Notes: a model not told the origin generated them from the letters alone. A stretch of DNA of 64,000 nucleotides from Paraburkholderia silvatlantica (GCF_003096715.1 NZ_QEOL01000007.1:186001-250000); one strand, 5' to 3'; positions 46,877 to 57,756 are shown, counted from the first letter of the stretch. Numbers and translations: made by a program.

Positions 46877-47794
46877 TCAGCCCGTGACCTCGATCCCCTC
46901 GACGAGGCGCCTGGCAAGACGCGGCTCGCGCAGCCTGTCGATCCACCACTGCAGGGCGCGCCCCGCGTGTTCGCCGCGCCACGCGACATACAGCACGTTC
47001 GGCTCGCGCGGGTTCGCCGTGGCCTTCTCGATCAGTTCGCCGCGCTCGATCAGCTTCGCCGCGCGCTGCCGCGGCACCCAGCCCACGCCCAGGCCCTCGC
47101 GCTGCGCGAGGATCTTGGCGCGCATCGACGGCACCGCCAGCACCTCTTGCGCGCCGAGCAGCCCGTAGCCGCGGCCCGGCGCGAGCCGCGCCGAATCGCC
47201 AACCGCCACGCCGCGCTCGGCGAGCATACGCTCGCGGGTGAGCGGCCCCTTCTCGCGCGCGAGCCGGTGGCGCGGCGCCACCGCGAACACCCACTCCATC
47301 ACGCCCAGTTCGAACCAGTGCAGGCCGTCGATGGCGGGCGGCTCGTTGGTCGCGCCGACGACCAGATCGGCGCGGCCGTCGCGAAGGGCCTCCCAGGTGC
47401 CGGAGAGTACTTCGTGTGTGAACCGCAGTCTCACGCCGGACTTCAGCGCATCGAAGTCGCGGATCACCGGCATCAGCAGTTCGAACTCGAGAATCTCGTC
47501 GGTAACGATCCACAAGCGGTCTTCCCAGCCGTTCGCGACCTGCCGCACGCGCTGCGTCATGCGCGCGACGTCCTGCATCAGGCGGCTCGCCTCCTCCGCG
47601 AGCAGATGCCCGGCTGGGGTGAGCTGCAGCCGGTAGCGCCGGCGGTCGAAGAGGAGCGCGTCGAAGCGCGCCTCGAGTTGCCGCGCGGCATGGGAAATCG
47701 TGGAAGGCGCCTTGTTCAGACGTGCCGCCGCGCGCGACAGGCTGCCGGTTTCGCGGATGGCATCGAGCAACGCCAGTTCCTCTTCGGAGAGCAT
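46877..47794 (-). CDS. LysR-family transcriptional regulator
   Basis: A 305-residue LysR protein. Start at the ATG at 47794 (MLSEEELALLDAIRETGSLS), with GGAG 6 bases upstream; an in-frame ATG four codons earlier lacks a ribosome site. HTH at about 3-60 (RAAARLNKAPSTISHAARQLE), effector domain 88-300. Upstream lies a 620-base gap with two terminators. Downstream is the SDR gene. The effector and targets cannot be read from the sequence. Confidence 0.92.
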   Translation of the reverse strand: MLSEEELALLDAIRETGSLSRAAARLNKAPSTISHAARQLEARFDALLFDRRRYRLQLTPAGHLLAEEASRLMQDVARMTQRVRQVANGWEDRLWIVTDEILEFELLMPVIRDFDALKSGVRLRFTHEVLSGTWEALRDGRADLVVGATNEPPAIDGLHWFELGVMEWVFAVAPRHRLAREKGPLTRERMLAERGVAVGDSARLAPGRGYGLLGAQEVLAVPSMRAKILAQREGLGVGWVPRQRAAKLIERGELIEKATANPREPNVLYVAWRGEHAGRALQWWIDRLREPRLARRLVEGIEVTG

Positions 47795-47991
47795 GTGCGA
47801 CTCCATCGAACGGGTGATCAGGCGATGGTATGGCAGAAACGGGGCGTGAGTCCGGCTATGTGTCGCCGTCTTGAGGGCTAACGGTCGACGTCCCGACAGG
47901 CAAGTGCCCAACGTGAGTTGCGGGAGCGCTTTAGTGGCGAACTCGCCTGATCGACCGCCGATCGCGGGTTTGCCCGTATGCAGCCGGGCGG

Positions 47992-48024
47992 AAAAAAAGG
48001 CGCCACGTTTGCACGCGGCGCCTT
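47992..48024 (-). terminator. Intrinsic terminator in the LysR upstream region
   Basis: AAGGCGCC (47997-48004) pairs with GGCGCCTT (48017-48024), and the minus-strand RNA continues into seven U. It ends a leftward transcript that starts to its right, not the LysR gene. Just before it, GTTCTAGC (48030-48037) and GCTAGAAC (48053-48060) form a second 8-bp perfect stem. Confidence 0.82.
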
Positions 48025-48137
48025 GAAAAGTTCTAGCCATTCCGAGGGCCGTGCTAGAACCTGAGAGACGGTATTCGGCTGCGCCGCGCCATCGGAAAAC
48101 GACACGCAATTATGCGAATTGCATAGCGCGAGACGCA

Positions 48138-48191
48138 TTAAAACCCCGCAATTTTTGCGGGGTTGGGCGGATTACCGAAATCGGGTTCCAT
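48138..48191 (-). CDS. Possible 17-residue leader peptide overlapping a terminator hairpin
   Basis: ATG at 48191 with AGGT 6 bases upstream opens MEPDFGNPPNPAKIAGF and stops at 48138. Its last codons form a perfect hairpin AACCCCGCAA/TTGCGGGGTT (48142-48164), which on the minus strand runs into TTTTAA, a weak intrinsic terminator. A peptide whose translation would occupy a terminator stem resembles an attenuator leader. The coding nature is a hypothesis; the hairpin is certain. A TTGACT -35-like element lies at 48218-48213. Confidence 0.3.
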   Translation of the reverse strand: MEPDFGNPPNPAKIAGF

Positions 48192-48304
48192 TTTTTACCT
48201 ACATGCTAACTAAGTCAAGCAAAATCTCGCCAAAATACGCCAATCGTCGAGCATCTGGCATCCATTACAATCATCTGATAATTTGCACACGAATTTAGGG
48301 CGCG

Positions 48305-48323
48305 TTGCGTTGATCGAACGCAA
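48305..48323. promoter_or_regulatory. Dyad upstream of the IclR gene, probable operator
   Basis: TTGCGTT (48305-48311) and AACGCAA (48317-48323) are perfect inverted arms with a GATCG spacer, 94 bases before the IclR start. Size fits IclR-type operators and autoregulation. Confidence 0.45.
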
Positions 48324-48416
48324 ACGATCGTATCGCGCGGCGCGCCTGCGCTGACTTTGTAACGCCCCGCGCGAAATCTCAAATCTGAAATCCTGTTTCG
48401 GAAAATTGTCCCGCCA

Positions 48417-49253
48417 ATGACTTCCGCACCCGATTCGCGCCATCCCGACGACACTCCGCGAGATAAAGACGGCGGCGCCGACGAAGTAACGGCGCTCGCG
48501 CGCGGCCTTGCCGTCCTGCGCTGCGTCGCGGCCGCCGACGCGCCGCTCAGCAACCGCGAACTGACCGAACTGACGGGCATTCCCAAGCCCACGCTTTCGC
48601 GCCTCACGGGCACGCTCGTGAGCACGGGCTTTCTCGCCCGGCTGCCCGACAGCGAGCGCTTCGTGCTCACGTCGTCGGTGCTGGAGCTGTCCAACGGCTT
48701 CCTGCGCAACGCCGACATCCGCAGCCGGGCGCGGCCTTTTCTCACGCGGCTGGCCGAGCGCACCGCGCTCTCGGTGCACCTCGCCGTGCGCGACCGTCTG
48801 GACATGGTCGTGATCGACGCGATCCGCCCGCGCACCGCCGTGCTCGTCACGCGCCTCGAGCTCGGCTCTCGCATCGACATGGGCCGCACTGCCGTCGGGC
48901 GCGCCTACCTCGCCGCACTCGACCCGCACGCGCGCGCCGAACTCACCGCCGCGCTGCAGACCTCGACCGGCAACGACTGGGGCGTCTTCGGCAGCCGGCT
49001 CGACGCCGCGCTCGCCGAGACCGCCGCCCACGGCTACGGGCTCGCGATCGGCGAATGGTACGAGGGGCTCAACGCCATCGCCACGGCATTCGCGGGTCCC
49101 AACGGCGAGATCTACGCCATCAACTGCGGCGGCGCGGCGCAGCAGTGCCCGCGCGAGTGGCTCGTCAGCCACGTCGTACCGCTGCTGCGCGAATGCGTCG
49201 CGCGCATCGTCGACGAGATTGGCGGCGCCCTGCGCCTGCCCCACGCGACCTGA
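48417..49253 (+). CDS. IclR-family transcriptional regulator
   Basis: A 278-residue regulator: winged HTH at about 24-85 (LSNRELTELTGIPKPTLSRLTGTLVSTGFL), then the IclR effector domain (100-270) with LAVRDRLDMVVIDA, GSRIDMGRTAVGRAYLA and the C-terminal GPNGEIYAINCGG. Such proteins usually control aromatic or glyoxylate/short-acid catabolism, but no such genes adjoin here; its neighbours are the LysR region and the mdtABC pump, so its target could be remote. The first 22 residues are polar and probably flexible. Confidence 0.92.
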   Translation: MTSAPDSRHPDDTPRDKDGGADEVTALARGLAVLRCVAAADAPLSNRELTELTGIPKPTLSRLTGTLVSTGFLARLPDSERFVLTSSVLELSNGFLRNADIRSRARPFLTRLAERTALSVHLAVRDRLDMVVIDAIRPRTAVLVTRLELGSRIDMGRTAVGRAYLAALDPHARAELTAALQTSTGNDWGVFGSRLDAALAETAAHGYGLAIGEWYEGLNAIATAFAGPNGEIYAINCGGAAQQCPREWLVSHVVPLLRECVARIVDEIGGALRLPHAT

Positions 49254-49640
49254 CAACGCGAGCGCCTGCGCCTTACAGGAAACTCACGAAGGGTGTAACG
49301 CTCGTAACGTCTCGAAAGAAACGGCACTGGACTGTAACGAAGCGGGCAACGTAGCATCATGCTTTTTGGCGGCAGGGGCCAGCCGCGCCGCCGCCCTTCG
49401 CCCGTCACGCCAGCCAGCCGCCGGCCGCCGTCCAAGCCCGTGAACGCATGGCGCGGGACTGGAGCCGCAGCGCGGCGCGTCCTGACATCGTGCTTGCGCA
49501 CGATCTGCGTAGTATCGGCGCGCCCCCGCTGCGCCGGCTCCCTGCGTTTTTTGCGTGCGCTTCGCGGCCGGCACCCCGCAGTGCGCTCAGCCAAGAGCCT
49601 TCGAGCCCCCCGCTTCGAGAACCTGTTACCGACCTGACCG
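49254..49640. other. 387-base region upstream of mdtA with candidate promoter
   Basis: No gene supported. A possible promoter is TGGACT (49328-49333) with TAGCAT (49352-49357), 18-base spacing. GTAACG occurs three times on the same strand (49295-49300, 49304-49309, 49334-49339), the last directly after the -35, and could be activator half-sites. No terminator after the IclR gene was seen. Confidence 0.35.
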
Positions 49641-51008
49641 ATGGATCAACAAGAAAAGCGCCCGGATTCCCCCCGTAAAGAAACGACGCCGCAGGCCCCC
49701 GCGCCGGCCGCCGCGAGCCGCCGCAAGGGCAAGTTCATCATCGCGCTGGGTGTGGTCGTCGTGATCGCCGGCATCGTGCTCGCGCGCTGGCAACCGTGGA
49801 ACAAGGCGCCCTCGGGCGGCAACGCCGCCGCGGCGGCCGGCGCGCGCATGCGTCACGGCGGTCCGGGCGCCATGGGCAACATGCCGCAGCCCGTGAGCGT
49901 GGCCACGGCGAAGGCCGGCGACATGCCCATCGTCATCACCGCGCTCGGCACGGTCACGCCGCTTGCCGACATCACGGTGCGCACACAACTATCCGGCACG
50001 CTTCAGGACGTCTACTTCCAGGAAGGCCAGATGGTGAAAAAGGGCGATGTGCTCGCGCAGATCGACCCGCGCCCGTACCAGATCTCGCTCGCCAACGCCG
50101 AAGGCCAGCTCGCCCGCGACGAGGCGCTGCTCGCCACGGCGCGCCTCGACCTCAAGCGCTACCAGACGCTGCTCTCGCAAGACTCGATCGCGAGCCAGCA
50201 GGTCGACACGCAGGCCTCGCTCGTCAAGCAGTATGAGGGCACCGTCAAGTCCGATCAGGCCAGCGTCGATACCTACAAGCTCGACCTGACCTACGCGCGC
50301 ATCACGGCGCCCGTATCGGGCCGCGTGGGGTTGCGCCAGGTCGATCCGGGCAACTACGTGACGCCCGGCGACACCAACGGCATCGTCGTGCTCACGCAGC
50401 TCGAGCCGATCAGCGTGATCTTCACGACCTCGGAGGACAATCTGCCCCCCATCATGAAGCAGCTGCGCGCGGGCACGAAAATGCCGGTCACGGCCTACGA
50501 CCGCAGCAACACCACGATGCTCGAAGCCGGGTCGCTCCAGACCATCGACAACCAGATCGACACCACCACGGGCACCGTCAAGCTGCGCGCGAGCTTCACG
50601 AACCATGAACAAGCGCTCTTCCCGAACCAGTTCGTGAACGCGCGCCTGCTCGTCGATACGATCCACGACGCCGTGATCGTGCCGACTTCGGCTGTGCTCA
50701 ACGGCTCGCAGGGACAGTACGTCTACGTCGCGAAGCCCGACAACACGGTGACGGTGCGGCTCGTGAAGGTCGGCCCCGTCGATGCCGAGCGCACCAGCAT
50801 CGCCTCGGGCCTCGCCGTGGGCGAGCGCGTGGTGACCGACGGCTCCGACCGTCTGCGCGAAGGCGCGAAGATCACGATTCCCGCCGGGCATCCGCAACAC
50901 GCGAAGGCGGCGTCGGGAGCCGCCGGCGCGAGCGGCGCCTCCTGGGCCGGCGCGGCGTCGGGCGCGCGTCATGGCCACCGCCACGCCTCGCAGACGCCAG
51001 CCCAGTAA
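49641..51008 (+). CDS. mdtA: MdtA-like RND periplasmic adaptor
   Basis: Membrane-fusion subunit of a MdtABC-type multidrug pump. A cytoplasmic start, one membrane helix at about 29-48 (GKFIIALGVVVVIAGIVLAR), a Gly/Ala/Met linker, then the lipoyl half-motif (QLSGTLQDVYFQEGQMVKKGDVLAQIDPRPY), alpha-hairpin (about 145-205), APVSGRVGLRQVDPGNYV, and beta-barrel and membrane-proximal domains. Length 455, versus 415 in E. coli; the extra residues are the N-terminal linker and a Ser/Ala/Gly/His-rich tail. Six bases before mdtB, so one operon. Confidence 0.94.
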   Translation: MDQQEKRPDSPRKETTPQAPAPAAASRRKGKFIIALGVVVVIAGIVLARWQPWNKAPSGGNAAAAAGARMRHGGPGAMGNMPQPVSVATAKAGDMPIVITALGTVTPLADITVRTQLSGTLQDVYFQEGQMVKKGDVLAQIDPRPYQISLANAEGQLARDEALLATARLDLKRYQTLLSQDSIASQQVDTQASLVKQYEGTVKSDQASVDTYKLDLTYARITAPVSGRVGLRQVDPGNYVTPGDTNGIVVLTQLEPISVIFTTSEDNLPPIMKQLRAGTKMPVTAYDRSNTTMLEAGSLQTIDNQIDTTTGTVKLRASFTNHEQALFPNQFVNARLLVDTIHDAVIVPTSAVLNGSQGQYVYVAKPDNTVTVRLVKVGPVDAERTSIASGLAVGERVVTDGSDRLREGAKITIPAGHPQHAKAASGAAGASGASWAGAASGARHGHRHASQTPAQ

Positions 51009-51014
51009 GCCAGC

Positions 51015-54000
51015 ATGAATCCATCCCGCGTCTTTATCCTGCGGCCGGTCGGCACGGCGCTGCTCATGGCGGCGATCATGCTGGTCGGCCTCGTCGCGCT
51101 TCGTTTCCTGCCGCTTTCCGCCCTGCCCGAAGTCGATTACCCGACCATTCAGGTGCAGACCTTCTACCCGGGCGCGAGCCCGGATGTGATGACGTCTTCG
51201 GTCACGGCGCCGCTCGAGCGCCAGTTCGGGCAGATGCCGTCGCTCAACCAGATGTCGTCGCAGAGTTCGGCGGGCTCCTCGGTCATCACGCTGCAGTTCA
51301 GCCTCGACCTGCCGCTCGACGTGGCCGAGCAGGAAGTGCAGGCCGCCATCAACGCGGCCGGCAACCTGCTGCCCTCGGACCTGCCCGCGCCGCCGATCTA
51401 CGCCAAGGTCAACCCCGCCGACGCGCCGATCCTCACGCTCGCGATCACCTCGAAAACGCTGCCGCTCACGCAGATCCAGGATCTCGCCGACACGCGCCTC
51501 GCGCAGAAGATCTCGCAGGTGGCGGGCGTGGGCCTCGTGAGCCTGTCGGGCGGCCAGCGCCCCGCGGTGCGCATCCAGGCGAATCCGCGCGCGCTCGCGG
51601 CCTACGGCCTGAATCTCGACGACCTGCGCACGAGCATCTCGAACCTGAACGTCAACACGCCCAAGGGCAACTTCGACGGCCCCACGCGCGCCTACACGAT
51701 CAACGCGAACGACCAGCTGACCGACGCCGACGCCTATAAAGACGCCGTGATCGCCTACCGCAACGGCCGCCCCGTCATGCTGACCGACGTCGCGAACATC
51801 GTGCAGGGCGCGGAAAACACCAAGCTCGGCGCATGGGCCGACGGCACGCCCGCGATCATCCTGAACGTGCAGCGCCAGCCGGGCGCGAACGTGATCCAGG
51901 TGGTGGACAGCATCAAGGCGCTGTTGCCGCAATTGCAGGAATCGCTGCCCTCGTCGCTCGACGTGCAGATCGTCACCGACCGCACCACCACGATCCGCGC
52001 CTCGGTGCGCGACGTGCAGTTCGAACTGCTGATGTCGGTGGTGCTCGTGGTGCTCGTGATGTACCTGTTCCTCGCGAACGTCTACGCCACGATCATTCCG
52101 AGCCTTTCGGTGCCGCTTTCGCTCATCGGCACGCTCGCCGTCATGTATCTGTGCGGCTTCTCGCTCGACAACCTGTCGTTGATGGCGCTCACCATCGCGA
52201 CAGGTTTCGTGGTGGACGACGCCATCGTCATGATCGAGAACATCGCGCGCTACGTGGAGGCGGGCGACACGCCGCTCGAAGCGGCGCTAAAGGGCAGCAG
52301 GCAGATCGGTTTCACCATCATCTCGCTGACGGTGTCGCTCATCGCCGTGCTGATTCCGTTGCTCTTCATGGGCGACGTGGTGGGCCGCCTGTTCCACGAA
52401 TTCGCCATCACGCTCGCGGTGACGATCGTGATCTCGGCCGTGGTCTCGCTCACGCTCGTGCCGATGATGTGCGCGAAGATGCTGCGCCACACGCCGCCGC
52501 CCGAAAGCCACCGCTTCGAGGCGCGCGTGCATGCGTTCTTCGACTATGTGATCGGCCGCTATGGCGTGGCGCTCGAATGGGTGCTCGCACGCCAGCGCCT
52601 CACGATGATCGTGTTCCTCATCACGCTCGTGCTCACCGGCATGCTTTACGTGATCGTACCCAAGGGCTTTTTTCCCGTGCAGGACACGGGCGTGATCCAG
52701 GCCATCACGCAGATGCCGCAATCGGTGTCGTATGCGTCGATGGCCGAGCGCCAGCAGGCGCTCGCCGCGGAAATTCTCAAGAACGAAAACGTCGAAAGCC
52801 TCACGTCGTTCATCGGCGTGGACGGCACCAACATCACGCTCAACAGCGGCCGCATGCTCATCAACCTGAAGCCGCGCGACGACCGCAGCGAAACGGCGAG
52901 CGAGATCATCCGCGACCTGCAAAAGAGCGTGGCCCACGTGCCGGGCGCGACGCTCTACATGCAGCCGGTGCAGGACCTCACGATCGACTCGACGGTGAGC
53001 CCCACGCAATACCAGTTCATGCTGACCACGCCGAAGATCCAGGACTTCACGACCTGGGTGCCGAAGCTCGTGCAGCGCCTGCAGCAACTGCCCGAACTCG
53101 CGGATGTGGCGACGGACCTGCAGGACCAGGGCAGCTCCGTGTTCATCGAGATCGACCGCGCAAGCGCGGCCCGCTACGGCATCACGCCCGCGACGGTGGA
53201 CAACGCACTCTACGACGCCTATGGCCAGCGCATCATCTCGACGATCTTCACGCAGTCGAACCAGTACCGCGTGATTCTCGAAGCCGATCCGGTTCTGCAG
53301 CACTACACCGACGCGCTGAACTCGATCTACCTGCCCTCCTCGACCTCGGCCACAGGCCAGGTGCCGCTTTCGGCCATCGCGAAGTTCCACGAGCGGCCCG
53401 CGCCGCTGCTCGTCACGCATCTCTCGCAGTTCCCGGCCACGACGGTCTCGTTCAACCTCGCGCCGGGCGCCTCGCTCGGCGCGGCGGTGAAGGCGATCCA
53501 GCAGGCGGAAAAGGACATCGGCCTGCCGGGCTCGTTCCAGACGCGCTTCCAGGGCGCCGCGCTCGCGTTCCAGGCGTCGCTGTCCAACGAGCTGTTCCTG
53601 ATCCTCGCGGCCATCGTCACGATGTACATCGTGCTCGGCGTGCTGTACGAGAGCTTCGTGCACCCCATCACGATCCTCTCGACGCTGCCGTCGGCCGGGA
53701 TCGGCGCGCTGCTCGCGCTGATACTGACCGGGCACGACCTCGACATCATCGGCATCATCGGCATCGTGCTCCTGATCGGCATCGTGAAGAAGAACGCCAT
53801 CATGATGATCGACTTCGCGCTCGAGGCCGAGCGCCAGGAAGGCAAGCCGCCGCGCGAGGCGATCTACCAGGCGTGTCTGCTGCGCTTCCGGCCGATCATG
53901 ATGACGACGATGGCAGCGCTGCTCGGTGCCGTGCCGCTGATTCTCGGCTTCGGCGCGGGCAGCGAGCTGCGCCGGCCGCTCGGCATCGCGATTGCGGGCG

Positions 54001-54137
54001 GCCTGATCGTGAGCCAGGCGCTCACGCTCTTTACGACGCCTGTGATCTACCTCGCGTTCGACCGGATCGCGCAGCGTCTGCGCCAGCGCTTCGGCAGCGG
54101 ATCGCGCGGCGCGGCATCGTCTTCGTCGCAGAGCTGA
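51015..54137 (+). CDS. mdtB: MdtB-like RND transporter subunit
   Basis: Inner-membrane proton-driven RND pump subunit of 1040 residues, the length of E. coli MdtB. Twelve helices in two repeats, each with a large periplasmic loop. Start [20 protein letters not shown] gives the first helix; [10 protein letters not shown], the helix-4 proton-relay region [17 protein letters not shown] (paired Asp), [12 protein letters not shown] in repeat two and [18 protein letters not shown] are present. MdtB and MdtC form a heterotrimer. Four bases before mdtC. Confidence 0.95.
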   Translation: MNPSRVFILRPVGTALLMAAIMLVGLVALRFLPLSALPEVDYPTIQVQTFYPGASPDVMTSSVTAPLERQFGQMPSLNQMSSQSSAGSSVITLQFSLDLPLDVAEQEVQAAINAAGNLLPSDLPAPPIYAKVNPADAPILTLAITSKTLPLTQIQDLADTRLAQKISQVAGVGLVSLSGGQRPAVRIQANPRALAAYGLNLDDLRTSISNLNVNTPKGNFDGPTRAYTINANDQLTDADAYKDAVIAYRNGRPVMLTDVANIVQGAENTKLGAWADGTPAIILNVQRQPGANVIQVVDSIKALLPQLQESLPSSLDVQIVTDRTTTIRASVRDVQFELLMSVVLVVLVMYLFLANVYATIIPSLSVPLSLIGTLAVMYLCGFSLDNLSLMALTIATGFVVDDAIVMIENIARYVEAGDTPLEAALKGSRQIGFTIISLTVSLIAVLIPLLFMGDVVGRLFHEFAITLAVTIVISAVVSLTLVPMMCAKMLRHTPPPESHRFEARVHAFFDYVIGRYGVALEWVLARQRLTMIVFLITLVLTGMLYVIVPKGFFPVQDTGVIQAITQMPQSVSYASMAERQQALAAEILKNENVESLTSFIGVDGTNITLNSGRMLINLKPRDDRSETASEIIRDLQKSVAHVPGATLYMQPVQDLTIDSTVSPTQYQFMLTTPKIQDFTTWVPKLVQRLQQLPELADVATDLQDQGSSVFIEIDRASAARYGITPATVDNALYDAYGQRIISTIFTQSNQYRVILEADPVLQHYTDALNSIYLPSSTSATGQVPLSAIAKFHERPAPLLVTHLSQFPATTVSFNLAPGASLGAAVKAIQQAEKDIGLPGSFQTRFQGAALAFQASLSNELFLILAAIVTMYIVLGVLYESFVHPITILSTLPSAGIGALLALILTGHDLDIIGIIGIVLLIGIVKKNAIMMIDFALEAERQEGKPPREAIYQACLLRFRPIMMTTMAALLGAVPLILGFGAGSELRRPLGIAIAGGLIVSQALTLFTTPVIYLAFDRIAQRLRQRFGSGSRGAASSSSQS

Positions 54138-54141
54138 CGCG

Positions 54142-57100
54142 ATGAATCTCTCGCGCCCGTTCATCTCCCGCCCCGTCGCGACCACGCTGCTCGCCATCGG
54201 CATCGCGCTGGCCGGCCTTTTCGCATTCACGAAGCTGCCGGTCGCGCCCCTGCCGCAGGTGGACTTTCCGACCATCTCCGTGCAGGCCACCTTGCCGGGC
54301 GCGAGCCCCGAAACGGTGGCAACCAGCGTGGCGAGCCCGCTGGAGCGGCACCTGGGGTCGATCGCCGACGTCACGGAGATGACCTCGCAAAGCTCGGTGG
54401 GCAGCACGCGCATCACGCTGCAATTCGGCCTGAACCGCGACATCGACGGCGCGGCGCGCGACGTGCAGGCGGCGATCAACGCCGCGCGCGCGGACCTGCC
54501 CACGAGCCTGCGGCAGAACCCGACCTACCACAAGGTCAACCCCGCCGACGCGCCGATTCTGATTCTCGCGCTCACCTCGCCCACGCTCACCGCGGGCCAG
54601 CTCTACGACTCGGCTGCCACGGTGCTGCAGCAGTCGCTCTCGCAGGTGGACGGCGTGGGCGAAGTCGACGTGAGCGGCTCGGCGAATCCGGCCGTGCGCG
54701 TGGAACTCGAGCCGCACGCGCTGTTTCACTACGGCATCGGCCTCGAAGACGTGCGCGCGGCGCTCGCCTCGGCCAACGCGAACAGTCCGAAGGGCGATAT
54801 CGAATTCGGCCCGCAGCGCTTTCAGCTCTACACCAACGATCAGGCAAACAAGGCGAGCCAGTACAAGGACCTCGTGATCGCCTACCGCAACGGCGCGGGC
54901 GTGAAGCTCTCGGACGTGGGCGAAGTCGTCGATTCGGTGGAAGACCTGCGCAACATCGGGCTCGCCAACGGCAAGCGTTCCGTACTCGTGATCCTCTACC
55001 GCCAGCCGGGCGCGAACATCATCGAGACCGTGGACCGCGTGATCGCCATGCTGCCGCAGCTCAAGGCGTCGCTGCCCGCCGACGTCGAGGTGATCCCGAC
55101 ATCCGACCGCTCGGTCACGATCCGCTCCTCGCTCAAGGACACCGAGCGCACGCTCATGATCGCCGTGGCGCTCGTCGTGATGGTGGTGTTCCTGTTCCTG
55201 CGCAACTGGCGCGCGACGCTCATTCCGAGCGTGGCCGTGCCCATCTCGATCGTCGGCACCTTCGCGGCGATGTACCTGATGGGCTTCTCGCTCGACAACC
55301 TCTCGCTGATGGCGCTCACCATCGCGACCGGCTTCGTCGTGGACGACGCCATCGTCGTGCTGGAGAACATCTCGCGGCATATCGAAAACGGCGTGCCGCG
55401 CATGAAGGCGGCGCTGCTCGGCGCGCGCGAGGTGGGCTTCACGGTGCTCTCGATCAGCGTGTCGCTCGTCGCCGTATTCCTGCCGATTTTGCTGATGGGC
55501 GGCATTGTCGGGCGCCTGTTCCGCGAGTTCGCGCTCACGCTCTCGCTCGCCATTGCGGTGTCGCTCGCCGTCTCGCTCACGCTCACGCCGATGATGTGCT
55601 CGCGCCTGCTCGAGGAGGCGCACGAGAAGAAGGCAGAAGGCCGCTTCGCGCAGTGGCTCGAGCGCGGCTTCCTGCGCTTGCAGGGCGGCTACGAGCGCAC
55701 GCTCGGCTGGGCGCTGGCGCATCCGTTCGTCATCCTGCTCACGCTCGTCGCGACCATCGCGCTGAACGTCGCGCTCTACGTGGTCGTGCCCAAGGGCTTC
55801 TTCCCGCAGCAGGATACGGGGCGCCTGATCGGCGGCATCCAGGCCGACCAGGCCACCTCGTTCCAGGCGATGAAGGTGAAGTTCGCCGAGATGATGCGCA
55901 TCGTGCAGGCGAACCCGGCGGTGGAATCGGTCGCGGGATTCTCCGGCGGCCGCGCGACGAACGCGGGCTTCATGTTCGTCTCGCTCAAGCCCAAGAGCGA
56001 GCGCAAGCTTTCCGCCGACGAGGTGATCGCGCAACTGCGCGGGCCGCTCTCGAACGTGGCGGGCGCGCGCACCTTCCTGCAAGCGGTGCAGGACATTCGC
56101 GTGGGCGGCCGGCAGTCGAACGCGCAGTACCAGTTCACGCTGCTCGCGGACAACACCGCCGACCTCTACAAGTGGGGGCCGAAGCTCACCGAGGCGCTGC
56201 AGGCGCGCCCCGAACTCGCCGACGTGAATTCGGACCAGCAGCAAGGCGGCCTCGAGTCGATGATCAACATCGACCGGCAGAGCGCCGCGCGCCTGAACAT
56301 CACGCCCTCGCAGATCGACAACACGCTTTACGACGCCTTCGGCCAGCGCCAGGTCTCGACGATCTACAACCCGCTGAACCAGTACCACGTAGTGATGGAA
56401 GTCGCGCCGAAGTACTGGCAGAGCCCGACCATGCTCAACGAGATCTGGGTCAGCACCTCGGGCGGCACGGCGAGCGGCGCGCAGAGCACCAATGCGACGG
56501 CGGGCACGGTGACGGGCCCCACCACCGCCTCGACGGGAGGCACGGCCGCCACCACGATGTCGAGCGCCGCGGCCATCGCCGCCGACTCCGCGCGCAACCT
56601 CGCGACCAACTCGCTCGCCGCGAGCGGCAAGTCGAGCGCGTCGTCGGGCGCAGCCGTCTCCACGTCGAAGGAGACCATGGTGCCGCTCTCGTCGATCGCC
56701 TCGTTCGGCCCCGGCACGACGCCGCTTTCGGTGAATCACCAAAGCCAGTTCGTGGCCTCGACGATCTCGTTCAACCTGCCGCCCGGCAAATCGCTCTCGG
56801 ACGCCACCCAGGCGATCTACGACACGATGGGCGAGATCGGCATGCCCGCGACGATTCACGGCAGCTTCCAGGGCACGGCACAGGCGTTCCAGCAGTCGCT
56901 CGACAACCAGCCGCTCCTGATTCTCGCGGCGCTCGCGGCCGTGTATATCGTTCTGGGCATTCTGTACGAGAGCTACATCCACCCGCTCACGATTCTCTCC
57001 ACCCTGCCCTCGGCGGGCGTAGGCGCACTGCTCGCGCTGCTGCTCTTCAAGACGGAGTTCAGCATCATCGCGCTGATCGGCGTGATCCTGCTGATCGGCA

Positions 57101-57441
57101 TCGTGAAGAAGAACGCGATCATGATGGTGGACTTCGCGATCGAGGCCTCGCGCCAGGGCCTGAGTTCGCGCGATGCGATCTATCAGGCCTGCCTGCTGCG
57201 CTTCCGGCCGATCATGATGACGACCTGCGCGGCGCTGCTCGGCGCGTTGCCGCTCGCGTTCGGGCGCGGCGAAGGCGCGGAGCTGCGCGCGCCGCTCGGC
57301 ATCTCGATCGTGGGCGGTCTGATCGTGAGCCAGATGCTCACGCTCTATACGACGCCGGTGGTGTACCTGTACATGGACCGGCTGCGTGTGTGGTGGGACG
57401 CGAAGCGCGGGCGCGGGGCGAGCGCGCCGCAGGCGGAGTGA
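54142..57441 (+). CDS. mdtC: MdtC-like RND transporter subunit with low-complexity insert
   Basis: Partner RND subunit, 1099 residues versus 1025 in E. coli MdtC. It keeps [73 protein letters not shown] and [17 protein letters not shown]. The excess length is explained by one segment at about 770-842, a Ser/Thr/Ala/Gly-rich stretch ([16 protein letters not shown] and following) inserted in the second periplasmic loop between conserved parts ending at NEIWVST and restarting at [11 protein letters not shown]. No outer-membrane gene follows; a terminator does. Confidence 0.94.
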   Translation: MNLSRPFISRPVATTLLAIGIALAGLFAFTKLPVAPLPQVDFPTISVQATLPGASPETVATSVASPLERHLGSIADVTEMTSQSSVGSTRITLQFGLNRDIDGAARDVQAAINAARADLPTSLRQNPTYHKVNPADAPILILALTSPTLTAGQLYDSAATVLQQSLSQVDGVGEVDVSGSANPAVRVELEPHALFHYGIGLEDVRAALASANANSPKGDIEFGPQRFQLYTNDQANKASQYKDLVIAYRNGAGVKLSDVGEVVDSVEDLRNIGLANGKRSVLVILYRQPGANIIETVDRVIAMLPQLKASLPADVEVIPTSDRSVTIRSSLKDTERTLMIAVALVVMVVFLFLRNWRATLIPSVAVPISIVGTFAAMYLMGFSLDNLSLMALTIATGFVVDDAIVVLENISRHIENGVPRMKAALLGAREVGFTVLSISVSLVAVFLPILLMGGIVGRLFREFALTLSLAIAVSLAVSLTLTPMMCSRLLEEAHEKKAEGRFAQWLERGFLRLQGGYERTLGWALAHPFVILLTLVATIALNVALYVVVPKGFFPQQDTGRLIGGIQADQATSFQAMKVKFAEMMRIVQANPAVESVAGFSGGRATNAGFMFVSLKPKSERKLSADEVIAQLRGPLSNVAGARTFLQAVQDIRVGGRQSNAQYQFTLLADNTADLYKWGPKLTEALQARPELADVNSDQQQGGLESMINIDRQSAARLNITPSQIDNTLYDAFGQRQVSTIYNPLNQYHVVMEVAPKYWQSPTMLNEIWVSTSGGTASGAQSTNATAGTVTGPTTASTGGTAATTMSSAAAIAADSARNLATNSLAASGKSSASSGAAVSTSKETMVPLSSIASFGPGTTPLSVNHQSQFVASTISFNLPPGKSLSDATQAIYDTMGEIGMPATIHGSFQGTAQAFQQSLDNQPLLILAALAAVYIVLGILYESYIHPLTILSTLPSAGVGALLALLLFKTEFSIIALIGVILLIGIVKKNAIMMVDFAIEASRQGLSSRDAIYQACLLRFRPIMMTTCAALLGALPLAFGRGEGAELRAPLGISIVGGLIVSQMLTLYTTPVVYLYMDRLRVWWDAKRGRGASAPQAE

Positions 57442-57460
57442 GTGAGCGTTCTTGCAGCAG

Positions 57461-57494
57461 AAAGCGGCTGAAGCGTGGCATCCGCCGCTTTTTT
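57461..57494 (+). terminator. Terminator of the mdtABC operon
   Basis: AAAGCGGC (57461-57468) pairs with GCCGCTTT (57484-57491) and merges into six T (57489-57494). It reaches the stop codon of the convergent DUF1232 gene. Confidence 0.82.
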
Positions 57495-57756
57495 ATGCGC
57501 GCGCCCTTCGAGGCTCGCGCTGGCGCAACCGCGCAGGCAGGCAACGCACGATCAGATGCAGCACCAGCGGCACGATGATGCCGTCGTCCACGATACCGGC
57601 GAGCGGCATCGCGATATTGAACGGGTCGAGCGCATAGAGCGCGAGCAGCGCCGTGGCGGGCACGAGCCACACGGGACGCCCCGGCTGACGCAGCGCGTGC
57701 CACAGCACGCGCGCGTCGCCCTTCACCCCATGCCATAGCAACGCGATACGTTTCAT
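57493..57756 (-). CDS. DUF1232 (YkvA-like) membrane protein
   Basis: An 87-residue protein of the DUF1232 family: basic start, membrane segment with PVWLVPATALLALYALDPFNIAMP (the hallmark DPxxxxP-like turn), GIVDDGIIVPLVLHLIVRCLP and an Arg-rich end. GGAG 7 bases before the ATG at 57756. Function of the family is unknown. Convergent with mdtC. Confidence 0.85.
   Translation of the reverse strand: MKRIALLWHGVKGDARVLWHALRQPGRPVWLVPATALLALYALDPFNIAMPLAGIVDDGIIVPLVLHLIVRCLPARLRQREPRRARA

Noticed and set aside
48059..48071. CTCTCAGG string on the minus strand, as in glycine riboswitches
   Set aside because: The rest of the glycine aptamer consensus is missing, and no glycine cleavage or transport gene follows.
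46877..48109. Longer LysR frame starting at 48109
   Set aside because: The extra 105 codons run through a terminator and an inverted repeat, have no ribosome site and no LysR similarity; the domain starts at 47794.
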